Source of the DNA: Alsobacter sp046349155
Lineage (GTDB): Bacteria; Pseudomonadota; Alphaproteobacteria; Rhizobiales; Beijerinckiaceae
DNA: 64,000 nt
Assembly: GCA_046349155.1 (NCBI GenBank)
Contig: JAXMCW010000001.1
Span: 682,001 to 746,000, forward strand
Direction: 5' to 3'
Part shown: piece after piece, positions 8,252 through 16,900 of the stretch
Position numbering within the stretch: the stretch's first letter is position 1
Layout of the letters: each line of letters opens with the position of its first letter
Notes under the pieces: model-generated
Databases searched by the model: none
Told to the model about the DNA's origin: nothing
Seen by the model: the letters and a program-made list of their open reading frames with translations, nothing else
Made by a program: the position numbers and the translations under genes

Positions 8252-9289
8252 TCAGCCCCCCGCCGCCACCTGCTGCGCGCGCAGGCGCTCGGCGTAGACG
8301 TTGATGATCAGCGCCGCGAGCAGGATCAGGCCGCGGATGAGGATCTTCAGGAAGCTGTCGATGTTGACGTGGTCGAGGCCGTTGTTCAGCACGCCCAGCA
8401 CGAAGAGGCCGACGATCGTGTTGCCGATGCCGCCGCGCCCGCCGAAGAGGCTGGTGCCACCCACGACGACCGCCGAGATCGCGTCGAGCAGGTAGGTCTC
8501 GAACTCGTTCTGCTGCGCGCTGCCGAAATGGGCGACGCCCAGCATGCCGGCGAGGCCCGAGCAGAAGGCCGAGATGATCATCACCGCGCCGATGATCTTG
8601 CGCACGTTGACGCCGGAATATTCCGCCGCCTCGCGGTTGCCGCCGACCATGTACACGTAGCGCCCGAAGCGGGTGTAGGTGAGCACGATGTGCCCGACGA
8701 GCAGCGCCAGTGCCGCCACGATGACGAGCCACGGCACCCCGCCGATGCTGCCGGCCCCGAGCGTCTGCACCAGGCTCGGCACCGAATAGGCGATCTGGCC
8801 GCGCACCAGCAGCGCGCAGATGCCGTTGGCGATCTGCAGCATGGCGAGCGTCATGATGAAGGACGGGATGCCGATCTTCGTCACGCCGAACGCCGTGATG
8901 CCGCCCATGGCGAGGCAGCTCAGGATGGCGAGGACGATGGCGATGATGCCGGGCAGCGGGAGGTTCGCGATGGCGACGCTCTCGTCCTGCAGGGTGAAGA
9001 ACGCCACCACGATGCCCGTCGCGTTGGCGACGCTCGCGACCGACAGGTCGATCTCCGCCGTGAGGATCACGAAGGTCAGCCCCACCGCCATGATGGCGGT
9101 GACGGAGACCTGCGAGAGGATGTTCTGCAGGTTGCCCACCGTCGCGAAGGACGGGCTCGCCAGGCTGAAGAAGACGACGAGGAAGATCAGGGTCAGGAAA
9201 GGCGCGATGTTGCGCATCTGGCTCTTCAGCCAGGCGCCCAGGCCACGCTCCCCGAGGCCGGTCTCCACCTTCTTGGCAGGTGCGCTCAT
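8252..9289 (-). CDS. Sugar ABC transporter permease (RbsC type)
   Basis: A 345-residue inner-membrane permease of the BPD_transp_2 family. It has about ten hydrophobic segments and the family signatures GLTFVILTAEIDLSVASVAN near 75-95 and VVVGGTSLFGGRGGIGNTIV toward the C terminus. It forms the channel of a monosaccharide importer with the ATPase (9305-10807) and the binding protein (10824-11861), which lie upstream on the same strand as one operon in the order binding protein, ATPase, permease. The substrate (sugar, polyol or autoinducer-like) cannot be told from sequence alone. Confidence 0.92.
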   Translation of the reverse strand: MSAPAKKVETGLGERGLGAWLKSQMRNIAPFLTLIFLVVFFSLASPSFATVGNLQNILSQVSVTAIMAVGLTFVILTAEIDLSVASVANATGIVVAFFTLQDESVAIANLPLPGIIAIVLAILSCLAMGGITAFGVTKIGIPSFIMTLAMLQIANGICALLVRGQIAYSVPSLVQTLGAGSIGGVPWLVIVAALALLVGHIVLTYTRFGRYVYMVGGNREAAEYSGVNVRKIIGAVMIISAFCSGLAGMLGVAHFGSAQQNEFETYLLDAISAVVVGGTSLFGGRGGIGNTIVGLFVLGVLNNGLDHVNIDSFLKILIRGLILLAALIINVYAERLRAQQVAAGG

Positions 9290-9304
9290 GTCTCGTTCGT
9301 CTCT

Positions 9305-10807
9305 CTACGCTGCCGCCAGGAGGCGGTCCTTGCTGATGGCCATGCTGGCGAATTCCTCGGTGATCTCGCCCTTCTTCATCACGACGATGCGGTCGGCCAG
9401 GGAGAGCACCGTCTCGGGCTCGGTGGAGACCACGACGACGCCGACGCCCTGCTCCTTGAGGCCGCGCACGATGTGCAGCACGTCCTCCTTGGCGCCGACG
9501 TCCATGCCTCGCGTGGGCTCGCTCAGGACCAGCACCTTGGGGAGGTGCGTCAGCCACTTGCCCAGCGCCACCTTCTGCTGGTTGCCGCCCGAGAGCGCGC
9601 CGAGCCGCTGGTCGACGAGAGGCGGGCGTATGCCCAGCTTCTCGACCAGGGTCTGCGCGATGCGACGCTCCTCGGCGGGCCTCACCCAGGTCTTCGAGAT
9701 CTCGCCGAGGATGGCGATGGAGGTGTTCTTGTAGATGGGCTCTTCGTGGAAGAGCATGCTGCGCCGGCTCTCGGGCACGAAGGCGATGCCGGCGTCCGCC
9801 GCCTGCGTCGTGTTGGCGAAGACGATGTCGCGGCCGCCCATGCGCAGCGTGCCCCTGTCGGGGCGGATCTTGCCGAAGAGCGCGCGCGCCAGCTCCAGCT
9901 GGCCGCAGCCCATGAAGCCGTAGACGCCGAGCACCTCGCCGGCGCGCACCGTCAGGTCGACGTTGCGGAAGGCGGCGCCGTAGCAAAGGTCCTTGGCCTC
10001 GAGCACGGCCGTCGCGTCGGGCCGGCTCTGCAGGTCGACGGCGCCGAGATAGGTCCCCTCGAGTTCGCCGTGCCCCGCACCGATCATGCGCTCGATCACC
10101 CAGGCCTTGGTCACCTCGGGCGTCACGCCGGTCGTCACGACCTTGCGGCCGTTGCGGAAGATGGTGATCGCGTCGGAAATGGAGAGCACGTCCTCCAGGA
10201 AGTGCGAGATGAAGATCAGGCTCTTGCCCTGTTCCCGCAGCCGCCGGAGCACGGCGAAAAGACGCTCGATCTCGGGGGGCGACAGGGCGGAGGTCGGCTC
10301 GTCGAGGATGATGATCTGCGCGCCCGAGAAGAGCACGCGCGAGAGTTCGACCAGCTGCTGCACGCCGATGGGCAGGCTGCCCAGCGTGGTGGAGGGATCG
10401 ACGTCGATGCCGAGGTTGGCGAGCTGTTCGCGCGCCGCCCGCGCCATGCCGCGCCAGTCGACTATGCCGAACTTTGTCACGGGCTGGGCGCCCAGGAAGA
10501 CGTTCTCGGCGACGCTGAGGTCGGGCACGACGCTCAGCTCCTGGTGAACCATGCCGATGCCCGCGGCGAGCGCGTCGCTGGCCGAGCGGAAGTGAACCTC
10601 CCGCCCGTCCAGCGTCATGGACCCGCGATAGCCGGAATGCACGCCGGCGATGATCTTCATCATCGTCGACTTGCCCGCGCCGTTCTCGCCGACGAGACCA
10701 TGGATCTCGCCGGCCTTGAGGGTGAAGTCGACATCCCGGAGAGCATCGACGCCGCCGAAGCTCTTCGAGATGCCGGTGAGGACCAGCCTCGCAGGGGACT
10801 CTTTCAT
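9305..10807 (-). CDS. Sugar ABC transporter ATP-binding protein (RbsA type, two ATPase domains)
   Basis: A 500-residue duplicated ABC ATPase. The N-terminal half has Walker A GENGAGKST (about 40-48) and Walker B IIILDEPTSAL but a degenerate signature (LPIGVQQ). The C-terminal half has an intact signature LSGGNQQKVALGK and the EPTRGMDVGAKEDV motif; its Walker A is degenerate (YGFMGCGQLELARAL), as usual in RbsA-type proteins. It energises uptake through the adjacent permease, 15 nt downstream, and is 16 nt after the binding-protein gene, so the three are co-transcribed. Confidence 0.93.
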   Translation of the reverse strand: MKESPARLVLTGISKSFGGVDALRDVDFTLKAGEIHGLVGENGAGKSTMMKIIAGVHSGYRGSMTLDGREVHFRSASDALAAGIGMVHQELSVVPDLSVAENVFLGAQPVTKFGIVDWRGMARAAREQLANLGIDVDPSTTLGSLPIGVQQLVELSRVLFSGAQIIILDEPTSALSPPEIERLFAVLRRLREQGKSLIFISHFLEDVLSISDAITIFRNGRKVVTTGVTPEVTKAWVIERMIGAGHGELEGTYLGAVDLQSRPDATAVLEAKDLCYGAAFRNVDLTVRAGEVLGVYGFMGCGQLELARALFGKIRPDRGTLRMGGRDIVFANTTQAADAGIAFVPESRRSMLFHEEPIYKNTSIAILGEISKTWVRPAEERRIAQTLVEKLGIRPPLVDQRLGALSGGNQQKVALGKWLTHLPKVLVLSEPTRGMDVGAKEDVLHIVRGLKEQGVGVVVVSTEPETVLSLADRIVVMKKGEITEEFASMAISKDRLLAAA

Positions 10808-10823
10808 GGCACGCGGATGAGGA

Positions 10824-11861
10824 TCAGATCAGGTACTGTTCCTGCATCCAGGCCATGCCCGGCGCATTCGCCTTCGTGACGACCGGGCCGTCCGTGACGA
10901 TGCTCTTCGGAATGCCGCCCTGGCCGGTCTTTTCGCCGTTCACGACAGCCGACACGCCCGCGATGATCGCGCCGCCATGGATGCGACAGGACGGGTTGCG
11001 CACCGTGGCGTACATGCGTCCGTCCTGCACCGCGGCGATGGCCGGGGGCATGGCGTCGACGCCGCCGATGAGGATCTCCGTGCGGCCCTTGGCCTTCATG
11101 ACGTTCGCGGCGGCGAGCGCCATGTCGTCATTGTGGAAGAAGGCCGCGTCGATCTTCGGGTACTTGGTGAGCAGCGATTCCCAGATGCGGGCCGCCTTGG
11201 TGACGTCCCAGTCGGCGGGCTGCGTGTCGAGCACCTCGATCTTCGGGAACTTCTTCACCACCGATTCGAAGCCGCGGGCGCGGCCCTGGGCGCCGGTATG
11301 GCCGAGCGCGCCCTGGGTCATCACCACCTTGCCCTCGCCGCCGATCTTGTCGACCAGGGCCTGGGTCACGGCGGCGCCCATGAACTCGTTGTCGGGGGCG
11401 AGGAAGGAGTGGACGTTGATCGTGTCGAGCGGCGCGATCAGCGTGTCCATGTCGATGACGGGGATGCCCGCCTCGATCATCTTGTTCACCGGCTGCGTCA
11501 GCGTGCCGATGCCGAAGGCCTGGATCGCAACGAAGTCCCACTTCTGGGAGGCCATGTTGTCGATGGCGGCGCGCTGCTTGGTGGCGCTGAGCTCGCCGTC
11601 GAACCAGGTCACGTCGACGTTGAACAGCTTGCCCCAGTACTCGGCGGCGCGCTTGCCCTGGGCGCACCAGGTGGCCTGAAGGCCGGCATTCGAGAAGGCG
11701 GCCTTGAGAGGCTTGGAGGAGCGACCGGCCTCCTTGGCCATCGCGGCGCTCATGAGCGGATCGAAGCCGAAGCCGCCGAACAGGCCGGCGGCGGCGCCCG
11801 CCGACACAGAGGCGAGCTTCAACAGGTCGCGACGGGACGTCGGCCCTTTATCCTGGGACAT
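10824..11861 (-). CDS. Sugar ABC transporter substrate-binding protein, Tat-exported
   Basis: A 345-residue periplasmic binding protein of the Peripla_BP_4 type (ribose/galactose class). The N terminus has a twin-arginine motif SRRDLLK (residues 9-15) followed by the hydrophobic stretch LASVSAGAAAGLFGGFGF, implying export in folded form. It captures the ligand and delivers it to the permease. It is first in the operon with a good ribosome site (GGAGG) and a 263-nt upstream region that probably holds the operon promoter. The ligand is unknown. Confidence 0.9.
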   Translation of the reverse strand: MSQDKGPTSRRDLLKLASVSAGAAAGLFGGFGFDPLMSAAMAKEAGRSSKPLKAAFSNAGLQATWCAQGKRAAEYWGKLFNVDVTWFDGELSATKQRAAIDNMASQKWDFVAIQAFGIGTLTQPVNKMIEAGIPVIDMDTLIAPLDTINVHSFLAPDNEFMGAAVTQALVDKIGGEGKVVMTQGALGHTGAQGRARGFESVVKKFPKIEVLDTQPADWDVTKAARIWESLLTKYPKIDAAFFHNDDMALAAANVMKAKGRTEILIGGVDAMPPAIAAVQDGRMYATVRNPSCRIHGGAIIAGVSAVVNGEKTGQGGIPKSIVTDGPVVTKANAPGMAWMQEQYLI

Positions 11862-12124
11862 GCATTCCTCCTTGGTTTCCTTCGGCGCTCGATGGCGTCT
11901 CGTCGGCCCATCGTCAGCTCCGTGCAGCCAAGTCTGGCATGTCAGTTAAATTGCACAAGCACGTCGTGTGCCGGGACCGGCATTTCCGTCATGCGAAAAC
12001 GACGCAGCTTCAAGTGGACGGCGCGAAGCTGCCTCGGAAGTGTGCAAAACCGGGCTGCGGGCGCCCACGGCCCGCGAGAATGGCGCCGGCGCCGTTCGCG
12101 ACGTCGCGTGAAAGCAGGGTGATT
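11862..12124 (-). promoter_or_regulatory. Upstream region of the sugar ABC operon with inverted repeats
   Basis: A 263-nt gap between the SGNH gene and the binding-protein gene. It holds a perfect 8-bp inverted repeat, GCAGCTTC (12004-12011) and GAAGCTGC (12025-12032), which may be a terminator of the SGNH gene or an operator. A weaker GCACA/TGTGC pair is at 11953-11971. No clear promoter consensus was identified. Confidence 0.35.
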
Positions 12125-12934
12125 CTAGTTCCGCGGCGGCAGCGCGACGCCGGCCACCGGAAGCGCCTGCGCGGGGCCGACGGCCCCGGCAATATCCCCG
12201 GCGACAAGCTGGGCGAGGCAGGCATAGCCCTCGTCGCCCATGTGGAAGCGGTCGCCCGAGAGCGCGGCGAGCAGCCTCGCGGGGCTCTCGTCGCGCCAGC
12301 CTTTCATGAGGCTGTAGCGGTCCAGCACGGGCACACCCGCGTCGCGGGCGACATCCGCGAGCGCCGCGACGAATCGCTCGTATGTGGCGATGTCCTTGAT
12401 GCCGGGGAAGTACTGCTGGTTCATCAGCACGATCTCGACGCGGGCGTCGCGGGCGAGCGCGATGCCGCGGCGGACCATGTCCTGGAACGCGACCGGATCG
12501 GCCTTGCCGAGGGCGTCGTTGGTGCCGACCTGCCAGATCACCATGTCGTAGCGCGCGGCAGCGAGGCGATCCTCGAGCCGCTGCAGCGTGGCGTCCGCCT
12601 TTTCCCCGCCGATGCCGGCGTTCTCGACCGTGATGGAGGCGCCCGGCCAGGCGTGCCGAAGATCCGCCTCCAGGCGGGCGGGATAGGTCGCCGACTTGCC
12701 GGAGGCGCCGACGCCTTCGGTGGAGGAGGAGCCGATGGCGAGCACGTAGGCGGGCTGGGCCTTGGCCAGGCGCTTGCGCAGGGCGTCGGCCCGCAGGTCG
12801 CCGCTCACGATCCCGGCGCGCGGGCAGTCGAAGCCCTCGGCCCGCGCCGCGGGCGCGGCAAGAGAAAGAACAAGGCCGGCGAGGCAGGCGAGCGCGAAGG
12901 ATGCTGCGGCCTGCAGCCGGCTGGTCCGTCTCAT
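12125..12934 (-). CDS. Secreted SGNH/GDSL-family hydrolase
   Basis: A 269-residue protein with a Sec signal peptide (AAASFALACLAGLVLSLAAPAARA). It carries the four SGNH blocks: GSSSTEG (nucleophile Ser), NAGIGGEK (Gly), WQVGTNDAL (Asn) and DRFHMGDEGY (catalytic His with Asp). Members are periplasmic esterases or acetyl/succinyl esterases that edit polysaccharides, lipids or peptidoglycan. It is divergent from opgC, and a second, degenerate SGNH gene overlaps the 3' end of opgC, so a role in periplasmic glucan acyl modification is a reasonable inference. Confidence 0.85.
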   Translation of the reverse strand: MRRTSRLQAAASFALACLAGLVLSLAAPAARAEGFDCPRAGIVSGDLRADALRKRLAKAQPAYVLAIGSSSTEGVGASGKSATYPARLEADLRHAWPGASITVENAGIGGEKADATLQRLEDRLAAARYDMVIWQVGTNDALGKADPVAFQDMVRRGIALARDARVEIVLMNQQYFPGIKDIATYERFVAALADVARDAGVPVLDRYSLMKGWRDESPARLLAALSGDRFHMGDEGYACLAQLVAGDIAGAVGPAQALPVAGVALPPRN

Positions 12935-13083
12935 CCCTGCCCCTCGACTTTCACAACCTTGTGTTAACCAGCCCGGTCCATAGAGGGCCGTTCCTGAATG
13001 CCATATGAATGAACCAAAGGCATGAGACTTGCGTTCAGCTCAAGCCGAGAATTGATGCATCGCGGTTAAGACGGGAGAGGCCC

Positions 13084-14211
13084 ATGCCCGGCGGCGCGCG
13101 CGTGTCGAGTGTCGACTGGTGGCGGGGATTTGCCCTGGTCACGATCTTCGTGAACCACGTGCCCGGCAACGCGCTCGAGAACTACACGCACAAGAACTTC
13201 GGCCTGTCCGACGCCTCTGAGCTGTTCGTGCTGCTGGCGGGGATGGCTGCGTCCTTCGCGTACCTGCCGCTTTTCTGGGCAGGCCGGGGCGTCTTCTCCA
13301 CCCTGAAGATGGTCCTGCGGGCTTTCCACGTCTACGTCATGCACATCGCGATCCTCTGCCTGGCCGGCGCGATCGTCGTCGCCGCGACGCTGCAGATGGA
13401 GGACAGCCGGATCGCCGAGGCGATGCAGTTCGACCTGTTCCTCGCGTCGCCCGCGCAGGCGCTGATCGGCTTCGTGACGCTGGGGCACCAGCCCAACTAC
13501 CTCAACATCCTGCCGCTTTACGTCGTCCTGCTGCTGATGGCGCCCCTGCTGATGCTGGGCCTGCGCGTCAATGCGGGCGTGACCCTGGCCGCCTCGGGGG
13601 CGCTCTACCTCGCGACGCAGCTTTTCGACCTCCGCCTGCCGAGCTACCCGGGGGAGGGCGCCTGGTTCTTCAACCCGCTCGCCTGGCAGTTTCTCTACGT
13701 CATCGGTCTCGTGCTGGGCGATCGGCTGCGCTCCGGCCGCCCCGTGCAACCGCCCCTCTGGCTTGTCTGGGCGAGCGTCGCGGTCCTGGCCGGCGCCCTC
13801 GTCTGGGTCCGGTCCGGCGTCTTCCTGGACCATGGCCACGGCCTGCCGCGCTTCATGTGGGACCTGGACAAGACCAATCTCTCGTTGCCCCGGCTCGTCC
13901 ACGTGCTCGCTCTGGTCGTGGTGGTGAGCCGCCTGCCTCTCGAGCAATGGATTTCCCGCTCCCGCGCGCTGCAGCCCTTCGTGCTGCTCGGCCGTCACTC
14001 GCTGGGAGTCTTCGGACTCGGCACCGTCCTCGCCATCCTCGCCCAGACGCTGCGCATCGCCGTCGGTGGAGAGGCGTCGCTCGACGTGCTAATGATCACC
14101 ACGGGACTGGTGCTGCAGATGCTCCTCGCGTGGGCGCTCGAATGGAACCGCAACGGAGCCCTGGCGCGCGCGGCCTCGCCGGCCGCCGCGCTGGCGCGAT
14201 CGGATCTCTGA
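13084..14211 (+). CDS. opgC: OpgC-type membrane acyltransferase (periplasmic glucan succinylation)
   Basis: A 375-residue multi-helix inner-membrane protein of the OpgC family (PF10129). It begins VSSVDWWRGFALVTIFVNHV and carries the family motif LSDASELFVLLAGMAASFAY, then GHQPNYLNILPLYVVLLLM, about ten membrane segments in all. OpgC proteins transfer succinyl groups to osmoregulated periplasmic glucans. GGGAGAGG sits just before ATG 13084; an in-frame ATG at 13009 is possible but adds a basic, unconserved 25 residues. No glucan backbone synthase (opgGH or ndvB) is in the window. Confidence 0.88.
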   Translation: MPGGARVSSVDWWRGFALVTIFVNHVPGNALENYTHKNFGLSDASELFVLLAGMAASFAYLPLFWAGRGVFSTLKMVLRAFHVYVMHIAILCLAGAIVVAATLQMEDSRIAEAMQFDLFLASPAQALIGFVTLGHQPNYLNILPLYVVLLLMAPLLMLGLRVNAGVTLAASGALYLATQLFDLRLPSYPGEGAWFFNPLAWQFLYVIGLVLGDRLRSGRPVQPPLWLVWASVAVLAGALVWVRSGVFLDHGHGLPRFMWDLDKTNLSLPRLVHVLALVVVVSRLPLEQWISRSRALQPFVLLGRHSLGVFGLGTVLAILAQTLRIAVGGEASLDVLMITTGLVLQMLLAWALEWNRNGALARAASPAAALARSDL

Positions 14212-14909
14212 TCCTCGCCCTCGCCTTGGCGGGGGTGCTGCTGCCGTCCGTGGCGCGCGCCACCGTCAGCGCCAGCTGCCGAATCCCCGACGTGTTCCTC
14301 ACCCTGCCGGGCGACCTCAAGCGCACCGAAAGGCTGGTGGACCTGAACCGCCCCGTGCGGATCTTCGTGATCGGGCCATCGATCGGCGGCTCGCCGCTGA
14401 GCGAGAAGCGGCGCGGGCGGCTCACCATGGAGCTCGAGCGCCGGCTGCCCAGCGTCAAGTTCGACATCGTCGACGACGGTCAGGCGTCGGGCTTCGCCTG
14501 GGACGATTTCAGCAGGATCCGCAGCGAGGTGGGCCGCACGGAGCCCGACCTCGTCCTCTGGCAGGTCGGCACGACCGACGCGCTCGCCGCGATCGACCCC
14601 GAGCGCTTCGGCGAGACCCTGCTGCAGGCCGCGGAATGGCTGAAGGGCCGCGGCATCGACTTCGTCCTGATCGACCCGCCCTTCGTGCCGCAGGTGCAGC
14701 ACGAGGAGCTCTACTGGCGCATCGTCGGCAAGATCAGCGAAGTGTCCGACAAGGCCAACCTCAACCTGTTCCGTCGCTACGCGGCCATGCAGTACCTCGC
14801 CACGCTCGAGCAGCAGAAGCTGTCCGAGCTCCCTTCTGACGCCGCGCATCGCCGGGTCTGCATGTCCGAGCTCGTCGCCGAGGCCATCGTCAAGGCCGTG
14901 ACGCGCTGA
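14142..14909 (+). CDS. SGNH-hydrolase-like secreted protein with altered motifs
   Basis: A 255-residue protein whose start at ATG 14142 overlaps the end of opgC by 70 nt, implying translational coupling. A signal sequence (IGSLILALALAGVLLPSVARA) is followed by a domain that aligns in pattern with the SGNH protein at 12125-12934. VIGPSIGGSP replaces the GSSS nucleophile block, WQVGTTDALAAIDP replaces the GTND block, and HRRVCMSELVAEAI stands at the His block. The nucleophile region keeps a Ser, but the Asn block is Thr. It may be a diverged esterase or a non-catalytic glucan-binding partner of OpgC. Confidence 0.75.
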   Translation: MEPQRSPGARGLAGRRAGAIGSLILALALAGVLLPSVARATVSASCRIPDVFLTLPGDLKRTERLVDLNRPVRIFVIGPSIGGSPLSEKRRGRLTMELERRLPSVKFDIVDDGQASGFAWDDFSRIRSEVGRTEPDLVLWQVGTTDALAAIDPERFGETLLQAAEWLKGRGIDFVLIDPPFVPQVQHEELYWRIVGKISEVSDKANLNLFRRYAAMQYLATLEQQKLSELPSDAAHRRVCMSELVAEAIVKAVTR

Positions 14910-14921
14910 AGGCAGGACCGC

Positions 14922-16019
14922 TCAGCCCCACACCTCGCGTGCGACGTCGACGATGAGGGCGAGCTTGTCCCATTGTTCCTGCTCGGCGAGGGTGTTGCCC
15001 TCCTCGGTCGAGGCGAAGCCGCATTGGGGGCTCAGGCACAACTGGTCGAGCGGGGCGAACTTCGCGGCCTCCTCGATCCGGCGCAGGATGTCGTCGCGCT
15101 TCTCGAGCTGGCCGGTCTTCGAGGTGACGAGGCCCAGGACCACGGTCTTGCCCTTGGGCAGGAAGCGCAGGGGCTCGAAGCCGCCGGCGCGGTCCGTGTC
15201 CCACTCCATGAAGTAGCCGTCCACGTCGATGCCGTTGAAGAGCAGCTCCGCCACGGGCTCGTAGCCGCCGGAGGCAATGAACGTCGAGCGGAAATTGCCC
15301 CGGCACAGGTGCATGGTGATGGCCATGTCGGACGGGCGGCCCTTCACCGCGCGGTTGATCATCCCGGCATAGATCTCGGGCTGGTGCTCGGGGTCATCCC
15401 CGCGGTCGCGCAGCATCTGGCGTTGCTCGGGGTCGCACAGGTAGGCGAAGCTCACGTCGTCGAGCTGCAGGTAGCGGCAGCCTGCCTGCGCGAAGTCGGC
15501 GACCGCCATGGCGTAGGCGGCCCCGAGGTCCGCGTAGAAGCCTTCCATGTCCGGGTAGACGCCCATGTTGATCATCTTCCGCCCGCCCCGGTAGTGCAGC
15601 ATGCTGGGGCTGGGAATGGTCATCTTGGGCACGCGCGTCGTGTTGTCCTTCACGAAGCGGAAATGCTCGACGAAGGGATGGCCGGAATAGCCGACCTTGT
15701 CGACGACGCGGATCGCCTTGGTGATCCCGACGCCGCCCTTGAAGTTCATGCCGCTGTCTGCGTTCACCGCGGTCACGCCGTCGAGGCGCTCCAGGAAGTC
15801 GAAGTGCCAGGTGGCGCGGCGGAACTCGCCGTCCGTGACGGCCTGCAGGCCCACGGCTTCCTGCTTGCGGATCAGCGATCGGATCTCCTCGTCCTCGACC
15901 GCCTTGAGTGCGGCCGCGTCGAGGGCGCCGCGGGCGAAGTGCTCGCGGGCCGTCTTGAGCGGCTGCGTGCGCAGCAGGCTGCCGACCATGTCGGCGCGGA
16001 AGGGCGGCGTCGTGCGCAT
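14922..16019 (-). CDS. Cobalamin-independent methionine synthase (MetE C-terminal)-like protein
   Basis: A 365-residue protein of the MetE/UROD superfamily beginning MRTTPPFRADMVGSLLR. It shows VTDGEFRRATWHFDFLERL, MHLCRGNFRS and LCLSPQCGFAST. HLC and the last Cys correspond to the zinc-ligand pattern of MetE-type methyltransferases. It is about half the length of full MetE and resembles the stand-alone 'core-MetE/YxjG' group, which transfers methyl groups from a cobalamin or folate carrier to a thiol. The true methyl donor and acceptor are unknown. No operon partner; the next minus-strand gene is 110 nt upstream. Confidence 0.85.
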   Translation of the reverse strand: MRTTPPFRADMVGSLLRTQPLKTAREHFARGALDAAALKAVEDEEIRSLIRKQEAVGLQAVTDGEFRRATWHFDFLERLDGVTAVNADSGMNFKGGVGITKAIRVVDKVGYSGHPFVEHFRFVKDNTTRVPKMTIPSPSMLHYRGGRKMINMGVYPDMEGFYADLGAAYAMAVADFAQAGCRYLQLDDVSFAYLCDPEQRQMLRDRGDDPEHQPEIYAGMINRAVKGRPSDMAITMHLCRGNFRSTFIASGGYEPVAELLFNGIDVDGYFMEWDTDRAGGFEPLRFLPKGKTVVLGLVTSKTGQLEKRDDILRRIEEAAKFAPLDQLCLSPQCGFASTEEGNTLAEQEQWDKLALIVDVAREVWG

Positions 16020-16129
16020 CGGGGCGAATCCTCTGGAAGCCGGGGCCTGCCGGCCCTCTCGCTCCGCAGTTTCGCCAAGCCGTTCCTCCGCGTAAAGCCT
16101 CGGGCTCGCGGCGGGGCCGTGCGGCGCGC

Positions 16130-16537
16130 TCAGACCCCGCCGGGGGCGATGAAGGCGCAGTAGGTCCAGAAGGCCAGGTCCGGATTTTCTGAATTGACGG
16201 GCGCCAGATAGACCTTGGTGCGGGGCACCCCGCACCAGTGCGCCTCGCTGTCCTCGCCGCCGGGAACGGGCAGCCAGGTGATCTTGTCCTTCGCGATGCG
16301 GACCTGCGCGTGGTAACGGCTCGACATGAAGATGGCGTCGCCGTCCGGCTCGATCTTGTAGCGGGTGCCGATGGCCTCGCAATCGCCGGTGACGGGGTCG
16401 CCGCCGCAGCACAACTGCCCTGTCGTGGAGCGCAGCTGGGTATAGACGTCGTGCGCGGCCGCGGGAGCCATGCTCCCAAGAACCGAAGAAGACGCGAACG
16501 CCACAAGCACTGGAAGTGAGAACAAACCGCGATTCAT
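16130..16537 (-). CDS. Secreted Cys-containing hypothetical protein, 135 aa
   Basis: MNRGLFSLPVLVAFASSSVL is a signal peptide ending near APAAAHDVYTQL. The mature part has LCCGGDPVTGDCEAI, then RIAKDKITWLPVPGGEDSEA, HWCGVPR and WTYCAFIAPGGV, giving five cysteines. This matches a common but uncharacterised alphaproteobacterial periplasmic family. The start is ATG 16537; an upstream in-frame start at 16618 would add an unconserved Arg-rich stretch before the signal peptide. The 360 bases to the next minus-strand gene contain no convincing coding sequence. Confidence 0.7.
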   Translation of the reverse strand: MNRGLFSLPVLVAFASSSVLGSMAPAAAHDVYTQLRSTTGQLCCGGDPVTGDCEAIGTRYKIEPDGDAIFMSSRYHAQVRIAKDKITWLPVPGGEDSEAHWCGVPRTKVYLAPVNSENPDLAFWTYCAFIAPGGV

Positions 16538-16900
16538 CGCTCGATCTCCATCTTCATCAGCAGAGCTTCGGCGTTTCCTCCCACAACTCGTCCGGCAAGA
16601 CCTCTTGCCCGTGGGCAAAGCGTAGCAAGCCCTATGCCAGCCACGGCTCAGGCCTTCGTTCTACGCCGCACGGCGTCCCCGCTCGGAGCACTCGTCCGGG
16701 TCGGCAACGTCCCGTCGGCGGAGCCAGTTGCATGCCGCTCCGGGGCGTCGCGCAGGCCCTTGCGTCCGGTGAAATCCGGAAAACCCCGAGGGGAGAGCCA
16801 TCAAGTCGCGGCCCTTGGGCCTGTGTCGGTCCGGTCCACGCGTCCGGCCCGGGTTCGCCGGGGATTGTCCCGCGGAATCGGCGCGGCGCGGCGAATCGCC

